The position numbers and the translations under genes were made by a program. A DNA stretch of 64,000 bases, from NCBI RefSeq assembly GCF_001423745.1, contig NZ_LMPC01000029.1:1-64000 (forward strand). The letters are read 5' to 3'. This stretch comes from Arthrobacter sp. Leaf337. GTDB taxonomy: Bacteria > Actinomycetota > Actinomycetes > Actinomycetales > Micrococcaceae. This document shows, piece by piece, positions 24,584 through 33,747 of the stretch (positions are counted from its first letter, which is position 1; each line of letters opens with the position of its first letter). The notes beneath the pieces are model-generated. The model saw nothing but the letters and a program-made list of their open reading frames with translations. It ran no database searches and had not been told where the DNA came from.

Positions 24584-25948
24584 TCAGCCCATAGAGTCCA
24601 GCAGGGCGTCCACGCGTTCGTCCACGTTGCGGAACGGATCCTTGCACAGGATGGTCTGGTGGGCCCGGTCGTTCAGCTTCAGATGCACCCAGTCAACCGT
24701 GTAGTCGCGGCCCAGTTCCTGGGCACGGCGGACAAAGTCGCCGCGGAGCTTGGCACGGGTGGTCTGCGGCGGCGCATCGACGGCGTCCTTGACGGCTGTG
24801 TCATCCACCACCCGGCGGACGGCTCCCCTGGACTGCAGCAGGTAGTAGAGGCCGCGCGTGCGCGAAATGTCGTGGTAGGTGAGGTCCAGCTGGGCGATCC
24901 TCGGAGCGTCCAGCCCGAGTCCGTGCCGGTTACGGTAGCTGTCCATCAGCTTCTTCTTGATGGCCCAGTCGATCTCGGTGTCGATCGTGCTGGTGTCCCC
25001 GCTCTCAATGGCAGTGAGCGTCCGTTCCCAAAGGTCCAGGATGAGGGGCACGTGCTGGTTGTGTGCGCCGTTTTCAGCGACGAAGGACGTGACTTTGTTC
25101 AGGTACTCGCGCTGGATCTCCAGCGCCGTCAACTGCCGTCCGTTGGCAAGGCGGATGAGCGCCCTGCCACTGAGATCGTGGGAGATCTCACGGATGCTGC
25201 GGATCGGATTCTCCATCCGCATGTCCCGCATGATCACGCCAGCCTCGATCATCCGAAGGATCAGGTCCACGGTGCCGACTTTCATCAGGGCCGTGGTTTC
25301 GGACATGTTGGAGTCACCCACGATCACGTGCAGGCGGCGGTAGAATTCCGCGTCTGCGTGGGGCTCGTCCCGGGTGTTGATGATGGGCCGCGACCGGGTG
25401 GTGGCCGAAGAAACGCCTTCCCAGATGTGGTCCGCGCGCTGTGAAAAGGCGAAGGTGGCGCCGTGCGGGGTCTTCAGGATCTTTCCGGCCCCGGCGATGA
25501 GCTGGCGCGTCACCAGGAAGGGAATCAGGATCTCCGCCAGCCTCGAGAATTCCCCGCGGCGGGGTATGAGGTAGTTCTCATGGCTGCCGTAGGAATTGCC
25601 TGCGGAGTCAGTGTTGTTCTTGAACAGGTAGACCGTGCCGTTGAAACCTTCGGCGGCAAGTCGTTCCTGTGCCTCGTCCACGAGGTCGTCCAGGATCAAT
25701 TCGCCTGCGCGGTCATGGGCGATCAACTGCGCCAGGTCATCACATTCGGCGGTTGCATACTCGGGGTGGGACCCCACATCGAGGTACAGCCGGGAACCGT
25801 TGGTCAAGAAGACATTGGATGAACGTCCCCAACTGACCACCTTGCGGAAGAGGTAGCGTGCCACCTCCTCAGGTGCGAGCGGACGCGAGTCGGGGCTCGA
25901 GTATGAGATCCCGAACTCGGTTTCAATGCCGAAAATTCGCTTGTCCAT
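24584..25948 (-). CDS. pafA: Pup-protein ligase PafA
   Basis: A 454-residue member of the carboxylate-amine ligase (glutamine synthetase-like) fold. It opens RIFGIETEFGISYSSPDSRP, giving Mg-ATP-binding glutamates, and has the essential Asp57 in GSRLYLDVGSHPEYATAEC. The downstream segments GNSYGSHENYLIPR and NTRDEPHADAEFYRRLHVI match PafA. It activates the C-terminal glutamate of deamidated Pup as a phosphate and joins it to target lysines. It starts one base after the prcA stop, so ligase and protease are made together. Confidence 0.98.
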   Translation of the reverse strand: MDKRIFGIETEFGISYSSPDSRPLAPEEVARYLFRKVVSWGRSSNVFLTNGSRLYLDVGSHPEYATAECDDLAQLIAHDRAGELILDDLVDEAQERLAAEGFNGTVYLFKNNTDSAGNSYGSHENYLIPRRGEFSRLAEILIPFLVTRQLIAGAGKILKTPHGATFAFSQRADHIWEGVSSATTRSRPIINTRDEPHADAEFYRRLHVIVGDSNMSETTALMKVGTVDLILRMIEAGVIMRDMRMENPIRSIREISHDLSGRALIRLANGRQLTALEIQREYLNKVTSFVAENGAHNQHVPLILDLWERTLTAIESGDTSTIDTEIDWAIKKKLMDSYRNRHGLGLDAPRIAQLDLTYHDISRTRGLYYLLQSRGAVRRVVDDTAVKDAVDAPPQTTRAKLRGDFVRRAQELGRDYTVDWVHLKLNDRAHQTILCKDPFRNVDERVDALLDSMG

Positions 25949-25949
25949 T

Positions 25950-26657
25950 TCAGTTCTCCTCAGACAACAGGGCGGCGATTTCGTCGTCGCCGAGGCGCCG
26001 GAAAGCCCGCCGGGATCCCCGGGTGCTCTCTGAGGCGCGGTCCAGTACCGCCACTTCCAATGCTGACGCCGGCAATTCGCCGGCCTCCTTGTCCGTGACG
26101 AGCCCCTTCATAGCGAGCCTGATGGCACCGGCGAAGTTCAGTTCCCGCTGCCATCCGCCCTCGACGGTCTCGGCGACTTTGTCGGCCTGGCCGCCCATCA
26201 CGATAAAGCGCTTTTCGTCAGCGATTGACCCGTCGAACGTCAGCCGGTACAGGTGGTCGTCCGCCGCACTGCCCCCGACTTCCGCAACAGCAAGCTCAAC
26301 TTCGAACGGCTTCTGTTCGGCCGTAAACACGGCGCCGAGGCTTTGCGCATAGACGCTGGCCAGTCCCCTGGCGGTGACGTCTTCCCGGTCATAGGAGTAG
26401 CCGCGGACATCCGCGTACCGGACACCCGCCTGGCGCAGGCTCTCGAACTCGTTGTACTTGCCGACGGCGGCGAAAGCGATTTTGTCGTAGATCTCGCCGA
26501 TTTTGTGCAGCGACGGCGACGGATTCTCCGCGACGAGGGCAATCCCCTCTTCACAGCTGATCACCACGACGGAGCGGCCCCGGGCAATTCCCTTCCGTGC
26601 GAAATCCGCACGGTCCTTCATCAGTTGTTCGGGCGAAACATAAAACTGTTGAGTCAT
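25950..26657 (-). CDS. prcA: Proteasome alpha subunit PrcA
   Basis: A 235-residue alpha-type 20S subunit. It has the N-terminal alpha signature YVSPEQLMKDRADFARKGIARGRSVVVI, followed by EEGIALVAENPSPSLHKIGEIYDKIAFAAVGKYNEFE and GYSYDREDVTARGLASVYAQSLG. Alpha rings gate the chamber and dock the Arc ATPase through pockets between subunits. It lies between prcB (one base) and pafA (one base) in a tightly packed operon. Confidence 0.98.
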   Translation of the reverse strand: MTQQFYVSPEQLMKDRADFARKGIARGRSVVVISCEEGIALVAENPSPSLHKIGEIYDKIAFAAVGKYNEFESLRQAGVRYADVRGYSYDREDVTARGLASVYAQSLGAVFTAEQKPFEVELAVAEVGGSAADDHLYRLTFDGSIADEKRFIVMGGQADKVAETVEGGWQRELNFAGAIRLAMKGLVTDKEAGELPASALEVAVLDRASESTRGSRRAFRRLGDDEIAALLSEEN

Positions 26658-26658
26658 A

Positions 26659-27480
26659 TCAGGCCTCCCGCCGTGCGGCAGTTCTGGCCTCGATGATGGC
26701 GCCCGCTACGGCAGCCAGATCATGCTCGGGGATGCGCCTGGCGCCTGTCCGGCCCACGGTGTAGACAACCGGCCACAATTGCCGGACGGGGTCCGGCCCG
26801 CCAGTTGCCGAGTCGTCATCCGCGGCGTCGTAGAGGGCTTCCACGGCGACAGCGACCGCTTCGTCCTCGGTAAGTCCCGGCCGCCAGAGTTTCTTCAGGG
26901 CTCCCCGGGCAAACATGGAACCGGAACCCACGGCATGGTGTTCCTGCTCCTCATATCGTCCGCCGGTGACGTCGTAGGAAAACAGGCGGCCGATGCCCGC
27001 CGGCAGGTCGAAGCCGGCGAAGAGCGGCACCACGGCCAGGCCCTGCATGGCCATCGGCAGGTTTCCGCGGATCATTGCGCCGAGCCGGTTGGCCTTGCCC
27101 TCGAGGCTCAGCAGCGTTCCTTCGATCTTTTCGTAGTGTTCCAGTTCCACCTGGAACAACCGCGTCAGGTCGATCGCGATGCCTGCGGTGCCCGCAATTC
27201 CCAGCACCGAGTACCGGTCGGCCGGGAAGACTTTTTCAATGTGCCTGCTCGCGATGACGTTCCCCATTGTGGCGCGCCGGTCGCCGGCCATGAGGACACC
27301 GCCGCCGTACGTCAGCGAGACGATGGTGGTGGCGTGCGGCACCTGCAGCGGCTGTGAACCGGCGGAAGCTGCAGGCAGCGGCTGGTTGAAGGGAAGTAAG
27401 CCGGGCCTGTTGCGTTGGAGGTGTTCAGTGAATGATGACGTCGCGTTGGCAGCTACCTGGTTGGCTGTGGTGTCCTGCAC
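26659..27480 (-). CDS. prcB: Proteasome beta subunit PrcB (proteolytic)
   Basis: A 273-residue precursor with a propeptide of about 50 residues. Mature PrcB should start at Thr51 in HATTIVSLTYGGGVLMAGDRRATMG, where the N-terminal Thr is the nucleophile; the conserved Asp and Lys-equivalent region follow (GDRR, ADRYSVLGIAGTAG). The residue before the cleavage point is Ala, whereas M. tuberculosis has Gly. It is followed after one base by prcA. Confidence 0.97.
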   Translation of the reverse strand: MQDTTANQVAANATSSFTEHLQRNRPGLLPFNQPLPAASAGSQPLQVPHATTIVSLTYGGGVLMAGDRRATMGNVIASRHIEKVFPADRYSVLGIAGTAGIAIDLTRLFQVELEHYEKIEGTLLSLEGKANRLGAMIRGNLPMAMQGLAVVPLFAGFDLPAGIGRLFSYDVTGGRYEEQEHHAVGSGSMFARGALKKLWRPGLTEDEAVAVAVEALYDAADDDSATGGPDPVRQLWPVVYTVGRTGARRIPEHDLAAVAGAIIEARTAARREA

Positions 27481-27567
27481 TGATGCACTCCTTCAACGTG
27501 GTGGGTCAACGTCTCTTCGGCCGTCCGGGCTGCCGTCCCTTCGGTTCAGGCGGTGGCAGCCTGGGCC

Positions 27568-27771
27568 CTATTGGCCGCCTTTTTGGACGAAGGCCCGGAC
27601 GAATTCTTCGGCGTTGGATTCGAGTACGCCGTCGATTTCGTCAAGAAGATCGTCCACACCCTGGGTGGCTGCCGATGCCTGGGCGTCCCCGGATGCGGGC
27701 GGCGTGGCGGGGGCGTCGTCTTCGAATTCGTCATCGCGTGACTGCGGCTGCTGCTGCTCCTGGCCTGCCAT
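27568..27771 (-). CDS. pup: Prokaryotic ubiquitin-like protein Pup
   Basis: The 67-residue, acidic, mostly disordered protein ends in FVQKGGQ. The C-terminal Gln must be deamidated to Glu by Dop before PafA can use it. The helical segment GVDDLLDEIDGVLESNAEEFVRAF is the part bound by the coiled coils of the Arc/Mpa ATPase. AGGAGAAGGA lies just upstream of the ATG. A stem-loop at 27790-27808 sits between dop and this ribosome site. Confidence 0.98.
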   Translation of the reverse strand: MAGQEQQQPQSRDDEFEDDAPATPPASGDAQASAATQGVDDLLDEIDGVLESNAEEFVRAFVQKGGQ

Positions 27772-27789
27772 TTCCTTCTCCTTCTATCC

Positions 27790-27808
27790 GTCCCCGATGA
27801 GAGGGGAC
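27790..27808 (-). promoter_or_regulatory. Stem-loop in the leader of pup
   Basis: GTCCCC and GGGGAC form a perfect 6-bp stem with a 7-nt loop, about 20 nt before the pup start and after the dop stop. It could stabilise the pup part of the transcript or mark RNA processing, which would help make Pup in excess over Dop. Confidence 0.4.
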
Positions 27809-27854
27809 ATCCTGTAAGCCCATATTGCCACGCCTTAAGCCGTGGTGGGGTGCT

Positions 27855-29474
27855 TTATGCCGGTGGCGGAGGCGGAGTTTGTCCCAGCAATTCGGCCAGG
27901 AACGATCCGGCGTCCCTGTGCCTCGCGAACAGGCCTCCGGTGAGGGCTTCCGTGCCCCTCAACGGCTCGCGGGTAGGCACTCGCTGGAGGCGTCCGTGGC
28001 CGGGGACATCGAAGATTACCGAGTCCCAGCTGGCGCCGACAACGTCTTTGCTGAAGTTGCTGACGCAGCGCCCCCGGAAATAGGCGCGCGTGTCCGACGG
28101 CGGTTCCGTGACCGCACGGGCGATCGTTTCGTCGTCGACGATCCTGTCCATGCGGCCCCGGGCGAGCATCCGGTGGTACAGCCCCTTTTCCGGCCGGACG
28201 TCGGCCCACTGCAGGTCCACAAGCCCCAGCCGGGCGTCGTTCCACTCCAGTCCGTCCCGCTGCCGGTATCCGTCCAGCAGGGAAAGCTTGGCCAGCCACT
28301 CCACGGACGAGGCAGCGGCGGTTCGGTTGCTGTCGAGATCGGTCAGTGTTGCCGCCCAGCGTTCCAGGAGGGCGTGGGTATGGCCGTCTCCGTCCACGGC
28401 ATCGCCCACTCCGGTGTCCTGGGCGAGCTTGGCGGCGGCTTCGTAATAGATCCACTGCAGGTCCAGGGCCGTGACCCGTCGTCCATCCAGGAGCCGGAGG
28501 GTGGCCGTCAGCGAGGTGTCGTGGCTGACGGTCTGGAGGGCAGCTACCGGCTCGTGGACCTCGATGCGGGGTGCCAGCCCGGCCTCGATCAGGCTGAGCA
28601 CCATTGCCGTGGTGCCGAACTTCAGGTAGTTGGCCACCTGGCTGAGGTTCGCATCTCCGATGATCACATGCAGCCGGCGGTACTTGTCCGCCGTGGCGTG
28701 CGGCTCATCCCGCGTGTTGATGATGGGCCGGCGGATGGTGGTCTCCAGGCCTACCTCCGCCTCGAAGAAGTCGGCCCGCTGGCTGATCTGGTACCCCGGC
28801 CGGGAGCTGTCCTGTCCAAGGCCCACGCGGCCGGCGCCGCACATGACCTGACGCGTGATAAAGAACGGCGTCAGCCCGCGGACGATGTCGCCAAAAGGGA
28901 CCACTCGCGGCATGAGGTAGTTCTCGTGCGAGCCGTAGGACACTGATTTGTTGTCGGTGTTGTTCTTGTAGAGGTTCACCGGCGGCAGCTGCGGATCGGT
29001 CGCCATTCTGCGCACCGCGGAGAGTGCAACGACGTCCCCGGCGGCGTCCCAGGCGACCGCATCCGTGGGACTCGTGACCTCAGGGCTGGAATACTCAGGA
29101 TGCGCGTGGTCGACGTACAAGCGCGCGCCGTTGCCCAGCACCATGTTCATCAGGAGCGAGCCGGTTTCGTCCTCGCCGTCCTGCTCCAGTTCTTGCCGTC
29201 CGTAGGCCAGCGCCACCGCTTCGGCGTCAAGGACCGGCGGCTGGTCCGTCAGCTGGCTGGGATCCGCCTGGTTCCGCTCCAGCGTCCAGCCGCGGGCATC
29301 GTGCAGCGGCTCCTCATCGGTGTAGTCCCACCGGGTTTCGGCGCCGCCGGCGGCGCGCTGCCGGGTCAGCTGGGCGTAAGCCTGGATCACGCGGGCGGAC
29401 ATCATCGTGGCATTGGCGCCCGGGGCGGATGGGGCATGGATGCCGTATTCCGTCTCCGATCCCATCACCCGCAT
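27855..29474 (-). CDS. dop: Pup deamidase/depupylase Dop
   Basis: From the ATG at 29474 the product is 539 residues and begins MRVMGSETEYGIH, the canonical Dop start. A GTG at 29528 overlapping the arc stop (GTGA) is possible but would add 18 unconserved residues. It is homologous to PafA, with the catalytic Asp at position 122 in GNGARLYVDHAHPEYSSPEV and the later GSHENYLMPR and NTRDEPHATADKYRRLHVI. The region around residues 40-105 holds the Dop-specific insertion absent from PafA. Dop converts the C-terminal Gln of Pup to Glu and also removes Pup from substrates. Confidence 0.96.
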   Translation of the reverse strand: MRVMGSETEYGIHAPSAPGANATMMSARVIQAYAQLTRQRAAGGAETRWDYTDEEPLHDARGWTLERNQADPSQLTDQPPVLDAEAVALAYGRQELEQDGEDETGSLLMNMVLGNGARLYVDHAHPEYSSPEVTSPTDAVAWDAAGDVVALSAVRRMATDPQLPPVNLYKNNTDNKSVSYGSHENYLMPRVVPFGDIVRGLTPFFITRQVMCGAGRVGLGQDSSRPGYQISQRADFFEAEVGLETTIRRPIINTRDEPHATADKYRRLHVIIGDANLSQVANYLKFGTTAMVLSLIEAGLAPRIEVHEPVAALQTVSHDTSLTATLRLLDGRRVTALDLQWIYYEAAAKLAQDTGVGDAVDGDGHTHALLERWAATLTDLDSNRTAAASSVEWLAKLSLLDGYRQRDGLEWNDARLGLVDLQWADVRPEKGLYHRMLARGRMDRIVDDETIARAVTEPPSDTRAYFRGRCVSNFSKDVVGASWDSVIFDVPGHGRLQRVPTREPLRGTEALTGGLFARHRDAGSFLAELLGQTPPPPPA

Positions 29475-29524
29475 GGCGCCGCCTACCGGCAGCGGCCCCC
29501 CTGGTAGCCCGTCGCGGCGAGGCG

Positions 29525-31309
29525 TCACAGGTACTGGCCCGTGTTGGGCATTGTCTCGATGGATTTACCGGGCTCCTGTCCTGCCTTGCCCTGGACGATG
29601 GTGCGGATGTAGGTGATGCGCTCACCCTTCTTGCCTGAGATGCGTGCCCAGTCATCCGGATTGGTGGTGTTGGGCATGTCCTCATGTTCACGGAATTCGT
29701 CGACGACGGCGCGCAGCAGGTGGTCGATGCGGAGGCCCTTTTGCTGCGTGGTCAGAAGGTCCTTGATGGCGTACTTCTTGGCACGGTCCACCACGTTCTG
29801 CACAACGGCGCCGGAGTTGAAGTCCTTGAAGTAGAGCATCTCGGTATCCCCGTTGGCGTAGGTCACCTCGAGGTACTCGTTGGACTTCTCGGTGGAGTAC
29901 ATCGCTTCAACGGTGCGCTGGATCATGGCATCGACGGTTTCCTGTACGTCGCCGCCGTGTTCGGCGAGATCGGACTCGTGGAACGGGAGGTCCGTGGTGA
30001 TGTACTTGTAGAAGATGTCGGCGGCGGCCTCCGCATCCGGACGCTGGATCTTGACCTTGACGTCCAGCCGGCCGGGGCGAAGGATGGCCGGGTCGATCAT
30101 GTCCTCTCGGTTGGACGCGCCGATGACAATCACGTTGTCCAGGCGTTCAACACCGTCGATCTCGCTCAGGAGCTGGGGCACGATGGTGGTTTCGACGTCG
30201 GAAGAAATGCCGGTGCCGCGGGTGCGGAACAGCGAATCCATCTCGTCAAAGAACACGACGACGGGGCTGCCGTCCGATGCCTTCTCCCGTGCTCGAGAGA
30301 AGATCAGGCGGATGTGCCGCTCCGTTTCGCCCACGTATTTGTCCAGCAGTTCCGGGCCCTTGATGTTGAGGAAGTAGCTCTTCAGGTCCACGTTGCCGGT
30401 CCGCTCGGCTGCCCGTGCGGCCAGCGAATTGGCCACCGCCTTGGCGATGAGCGTCTTGCCGCATCCGGGCGGACCGTAGAGGAGGATTCCCTTGGGAGCC
30501 TTCAGTCCGTGTTCGCGGTAGAGGTCCGGGTGCAGGAACGGCAGTTCAACGGCATCCCGGATCTGCTCAATCTGCGGGCCCAGGCCGCCGATGTCCTCGT
30601 ACGTAATGTCCGGGACCTCTTCGAGCACCAGGTTCTCCACCTCGGAGCGCGGAACCTTCTCAAGGGCATACCCTGTCCGGGAATCGATGGAGAGGGCGTC
30701 GCCGACGCGGAGCTTTTCCGACATCAATGCCCCCGACAGGCGGATGACGCGCTCCTCGTCAGCGCGACCCACCACCAGGGCACGGTCCGTGCCCAGCATT
30801 TCCTTGAGCGTGACCAGTTCTCCGGCGCGTTCGTAACCGAGTCCGGCCACCACCAGCAGGGCTTCGTTGAGGAGGACTTCCTGCCCCACGGCCAGCTGGT
30901 TCATGTTCACCAGAGGGCTCACGCCGACGCGCATTTTGCGGCCGGCGTTGAAGATATCCACCGACTCTTCCGTGGCGGCCTGCCCGCTGTTGCCGGCAGT
31001 GGGCTGCCGTTTGGGGTTCAGCTGCAGAATGGTGCCAAAGCTGTAGGGCGGCTGGCCCTCCTGGTCCAGGGCGTTCTTAAGACGCAGGATTTCCGCCTTC
31101 GCGGTTTCCAGCATGCCCACCAGTTTTGAATTGTTCTGCGTCGCGGCAGCAAGCTGGCGGTCTATGTGCCGCAGTTTGTCCCGGAGGATGTTCACCTGCC
31201 GGTCTGCAACTGAGAGTTCGTTTGCCACATAGCGGGCATTCTCAGGTTCCACAGCCCCTGCGGCTTCGTCCGGTGTCCATGAGGAGTCGTTGTTCGGAGT
31301 TTCCATCAT
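29525..31309 (-). CDS. arc: Proteasome-associated AAA ATPase Arc (Mpa)
   Basis: A 594-residue ring ATPase with an N-terminal coiled coil (about residues 30-85), two OB-type interdomain folds (about 95-235), Walker A GPPGCGKT at 279-286, Walker B DEMD at 355-358 and an arginine-finger region RPGRLDVKV. The C-terminus ends GQYL with the penultimate Tyr needed to dock on the 20S alpha ring. It unfolds pupylated proteins and threads them into PrcBA. In Mycobacterium the name is Mpa, in Rhodococcus ARC. Confidence 0.98.
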   Translation of the reverse strand: MMETPNNDSSWTPDEAAGAVEPENARYVANELSVADRQVNILRDKLRHIDRQLAAATQNNSKLVGMLETAKAEILRLKNALDQEGQPPYSFGTILQLNPKRQPTAGNSGQAATEESVDIFNAGRKMRVGVSPLVNMNQLAVGQEVLLNEALLVVAGLGYERAGELVTLKEMLGTDRALVVGRADEERVIRLSGALMSEKLRVGDALSIDSRTGYALEKVPRSEVENLVLEEVPDITYEDIGGLGPQIEQIRDAVELPFLHPDLYREHGLKAPKGILLYGPPGCGKTLIAKAVANSLAARAAERTGNVDLKSYFLNIKGPELLDKYVGETERHIRLIFSRAREKASDGSPVVVFFDEMDSLFRTRGTGISSDVETTIVPQLLSEIDGVERLDNVIVIGASNREDMIDPAILRPGRLDVKVKIQRPDAEAAADIFYKYITTDLPFHESDLAEHGGDVQETVDAMIQRTVEAMYSTEKSNEYLEVTYANGDTEMLYFKDFNSGAVVQNVVDRAKKYAIKDLLTTQQKGLRIDHLLRAVVDEFREHEDMPNTTNPDDWARISGKKGERITYIRTIVQGKAGQEPGKSIETMPNTGQYL

Positions 31310-31388
31310 GCATCAGCCCCTTCCTGCGCTTCTATTAAGACCATAGCCCCAAGAAGCCGGGTACTGCTGGAGACATCCGAAATACGGA

Positions 31389-32456
31389 CTAGTTCGTGAC
31401 CTCCGGATCGTCCTTCACATTGGTTCCGGCAATTGCATCGCGGGCAGCGCGGCGGAGTTTCTTGTCCGAGACGAGCCGCTCCCCCACTGCGCCCGGAGTC
31501 CAGGCATTGACGTCCTCTTCGTTGAAGTCGGTCTTGGACGGCCGCCGCTTCACCGAGATGCCGGTGACGCCGTCCGCGAGCCTGCGCGTAACCAGCAGGA
31601 AGCCGGTGTGGGCGACCATGCGGTGGTCCGGCCGCACAGCCAGGCCTTCCAGGTGCCAGCCGCGGACCATGGATTCCCAGGCATCGGGCTCGGTGAAGCG
31701 GCCGTCGGCACGGATGGCCTCCGCCGTCCTGGACAGCTGCGTCACGGTTGCCACGTAGTTGATCCAGACACCGCCGGGGGCAAGGACCGTGGCAACCGCG
31801 TCGAGGCATTCCCACGGTGCCAGCATGTCCAGCACCACGCGGTCCACTGAACCGGGAGCTTCGCTGCGGACCACTTCCTCCTGGAAGTCGCCGAGGGAAA
31901 TCTTCCAGGCGGGGTGCGGGCCGCCGAAGATCGTTTCCACGTTGCCGCGGGCGATGTCCGCGAATTCCTCGCGGCGTTCGAAGGAATGCAGGTAGCCGTT
32001 GTCTCCGACGGCGCGCAGCAGCGAAATCGACAACGCGCCTGAACCTACGCCGGCCTCCACCACGCGGGCGCCGGGGAAGATGTCCGCCATGGTGACGATC
32101 TGGCCGGCGTCCTTGGGGTACACCACAGCAGCTCCGCGGGGCATGGACAGCACGAAGTCCGAGAGCAGCGGGCGCAGGGTCTGGTACTGCTGGCCCACGT
32201 TGTTGGTGACCACTGAACCGTCCACCTTGCCGATGATTTCATCGTGGTTGAGGAAGCCCCGGTGGGTGTGGAATGCTCCCCCGGCCTCCAGGGTGATGGT
32301 GTTCATCCGGCCGCGCTCGTCAGTCAGCTGCACACGTTCGCCCTCGCGGAACGGTCCGCGACGCCGGGCAGCGCCCACCGGCGTTGCCCCGGTGGTGCCG
32401 GCGGCGTCTGCGGTGTCGACCGGCGTGATGTTGTTGGCGGCAGTTTCGCTGCTCAT
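31389..32456 (-). CDS. trmI: tRNA (adenine-N1)-methyltransferase TrmI (m1A58)
   Basis: The 355-residue protein has the N-terminal beta domain of TrmI (GPFREGERVQLTDERGRMNTITLEAGG, HTHRGFLNHDEIIGKVDGS), the SAM motif RVVEAGVGSGALSISLLRAVG near residue 135, and the NPPY-like DMLAPWECLDAVATVLAPGG segment. It makes m1A58 in the T-loop of most tRNAs as a tetramer. The first 30 residues (rich in Thr and Ala) and the charged C-terminal 60 residues are extensions. Gene order matches Rv2118c upstream of mpa in M. tuberculosis. Confidence 0.95.
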   Translation of the reverse strand: MSSETAANNITPVDTADAAGTTGATPVGAARRRGPFREGERVQLTDERGRMNTITLEAGGAFHTHRGFLNHDEIIGKVDGSVVTNNVGQQYQTLRPLLSDFVLSMPRGAAVVYPKDAGQIVTMADIFPGARVVEAGVGSGALSISLLRAVGDNGYLHSFERREEFADIARGNVETIFGGPHPAWKISLGDFQEEVVRSEAPGSVDRVVLDMLAPWECLDAVATVLAPGGVWINYVATVTQLSRTAEAIRADGRFTEPDAWESMVRGWHLEGLAVRPDHRMVAHTGFLLVTRRLADGVTGISVKRRPSKTDFNEEDVNAWTPGAVGERLVSDKKLRRAARDAIAGTNVKDDPEVTN

Positions 32457-32559
32457 GGGATATTCCTCGCTTTTGTAAACCTGTGTGGCCGTGCATCAGG
32501 ATGGCCTGGCACCAGTCGCCGGGCCCGGGGCGCCGTTATTTCACGACCGGCAGGTAACT

Positions 32560-33747
32560 CTACCGGTTCCGCGCCTTGGCGCGCCCGCCGCGGCGCATTT
32601 CCTTGCCTGTAATGGCAGTCACTACGGCGGATTGGCGGAGCAGGCCGGTCACCCTGCCGTGGTGATCGACCACTGCGTACTCCTGTCCTTCGAGCTGGGC
32701 GAGGAACTGCACCAATTCCTGGCCCTGGGACCACTCGGGCACGTAGGCGCCTGCTCCGAGGGCGTGCGAGACCGCGGTTGCCGGCGTCACTGCTGCCGAC
32801 CCCGCAGGAACGGAGGCGACGGCGACATCGGAGACGATTCCCGCGGGCCGTCCGTCCGGTCCGCACAGGACAATGACCGGAGTTCCCTGGGGGGACAGCC
32901 GAAGGATGTCGGCCACGGTGGAGGATTCCGGGATTCCGATGGCCGGTTCGGCGAGGGCGGCGGCGTTGACGAGATGCAGCCGGCTGCGGAGCCGTCCGTG
33001 CTGGATGGAAGCCGAGGCCCCCATCCAGAGGAAGCTGCCCACCAGTACCGTGATGAGCATCAGCGACACGTCGGGGCGGTCACCGCGCGCCAGCGGAAGC
33101 AGGACGAACCAGACAGCGAGGCCAATGACGATGATCCGGCCTGCCCAGCCTGCGGCCACGGTGCCCTTTTCCTGGCTTCCCGTGGCTTTCCAGACGGCGG
33201 ACTCTACCAAGCGGCCGCCGTCGAGGGGAAGGCCGGGGAGGACGTTGAAGATGCCGATGAGCATGTTCGCCCAGACAAAGATGTTGGACAGGATGCCCGC
33301 CACACCGGAGGGGTCCGCGGCGAGGATGAACAGCCAGCCGGCGCCGGCCAGGGCCAAGTTCGCAGCAGGCCCGGCCATGGCCACCAGCACCGAGCGTCCG
33401 GGCGTGGCGGTAAAACCCTCGAACTGGGTGTGGCCGCCCCAGAGGTTGAGTACGATCTTCTCCGTGGGCCAGTGGAAGATCTTGGCCGTCAGGGCGTGCG
33501 CGAGCTCATGGACCAGGACTGAGATGAGCAGGAGCAGTGCATAGGCGAACGCCACGTAGTAGGCTGCGATGCCCATGTCCGGGTATTGCCCTTCGAGCAC
33601 AGGTCCGTAAACAATCACCGTGAACGCGGCGATGATGAACCACGAATAAGCCAGGACCACCCGGATCCCTGCGATGCGCCCCAGTGATATGCCTTCCCTG
33701 CGGCCGTTGGGTGCCTTCGGGTCCCCGCCGCGCGTAGGTTCAGTCAA
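32560..33747 (-). CDS. M50 site-2 protease with C-terminal CBS pair
   Basis: An intramembrane metalloprotease of about 395 residues. The zinc motif HELAH lies in SVLVHELAHALTAKIFHWP on the third membrane segment, and the second metal site is NVLPGLPLDGGRLVESAVW. The soluble C-terminal 140 residues form two CBS motifs (STVADILRLSPQGTPVIVL, LEGQEYAVVDHHGRVTGLLRQS). A TTG at 33747 with GGAG eight bases before it is preferred; an ATG at 33771 lacks a spaced ribosome site. M50 proteases of this class resemble mycobacterial Rip3 (Rv2625c). The substrate is unknown. Confidence 0.9.
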   Translation of the reverse strand: MTEPTRGGDPKAPNGRREGISLGRIAGIRVVLAYSWFIIAAFTVIVYGPVLEGQYPDMGIAAYYVAFAYALLLLISVLVHELAHALTAKIFHWPTEKIVLNLWGGHTQFEGFTATPGRSVLVAMAGPAANLALAGAGWLFILAADPSGVAGILSNIFVWANMLIGIFNVLPGLPLDGGRLVESAVWKATGSQEKGTVAAGWAGRIIVIGLAVWFVLLPLARGDRPDVSLMLITVLVGSFLWMGASASIQHGRLRSRLHLVNAAALAEPAIGIPESSTVADILRLSPQGTPVIVLCGPDGRPAGIVSDVAVASVPAGSAAVTPATAVSHALGAGAYVPEWSQGQELVQFLAQLEGQEYAVVDHHGRVTGLLRQSAVVTAITGKEMRRGGRAKARNR

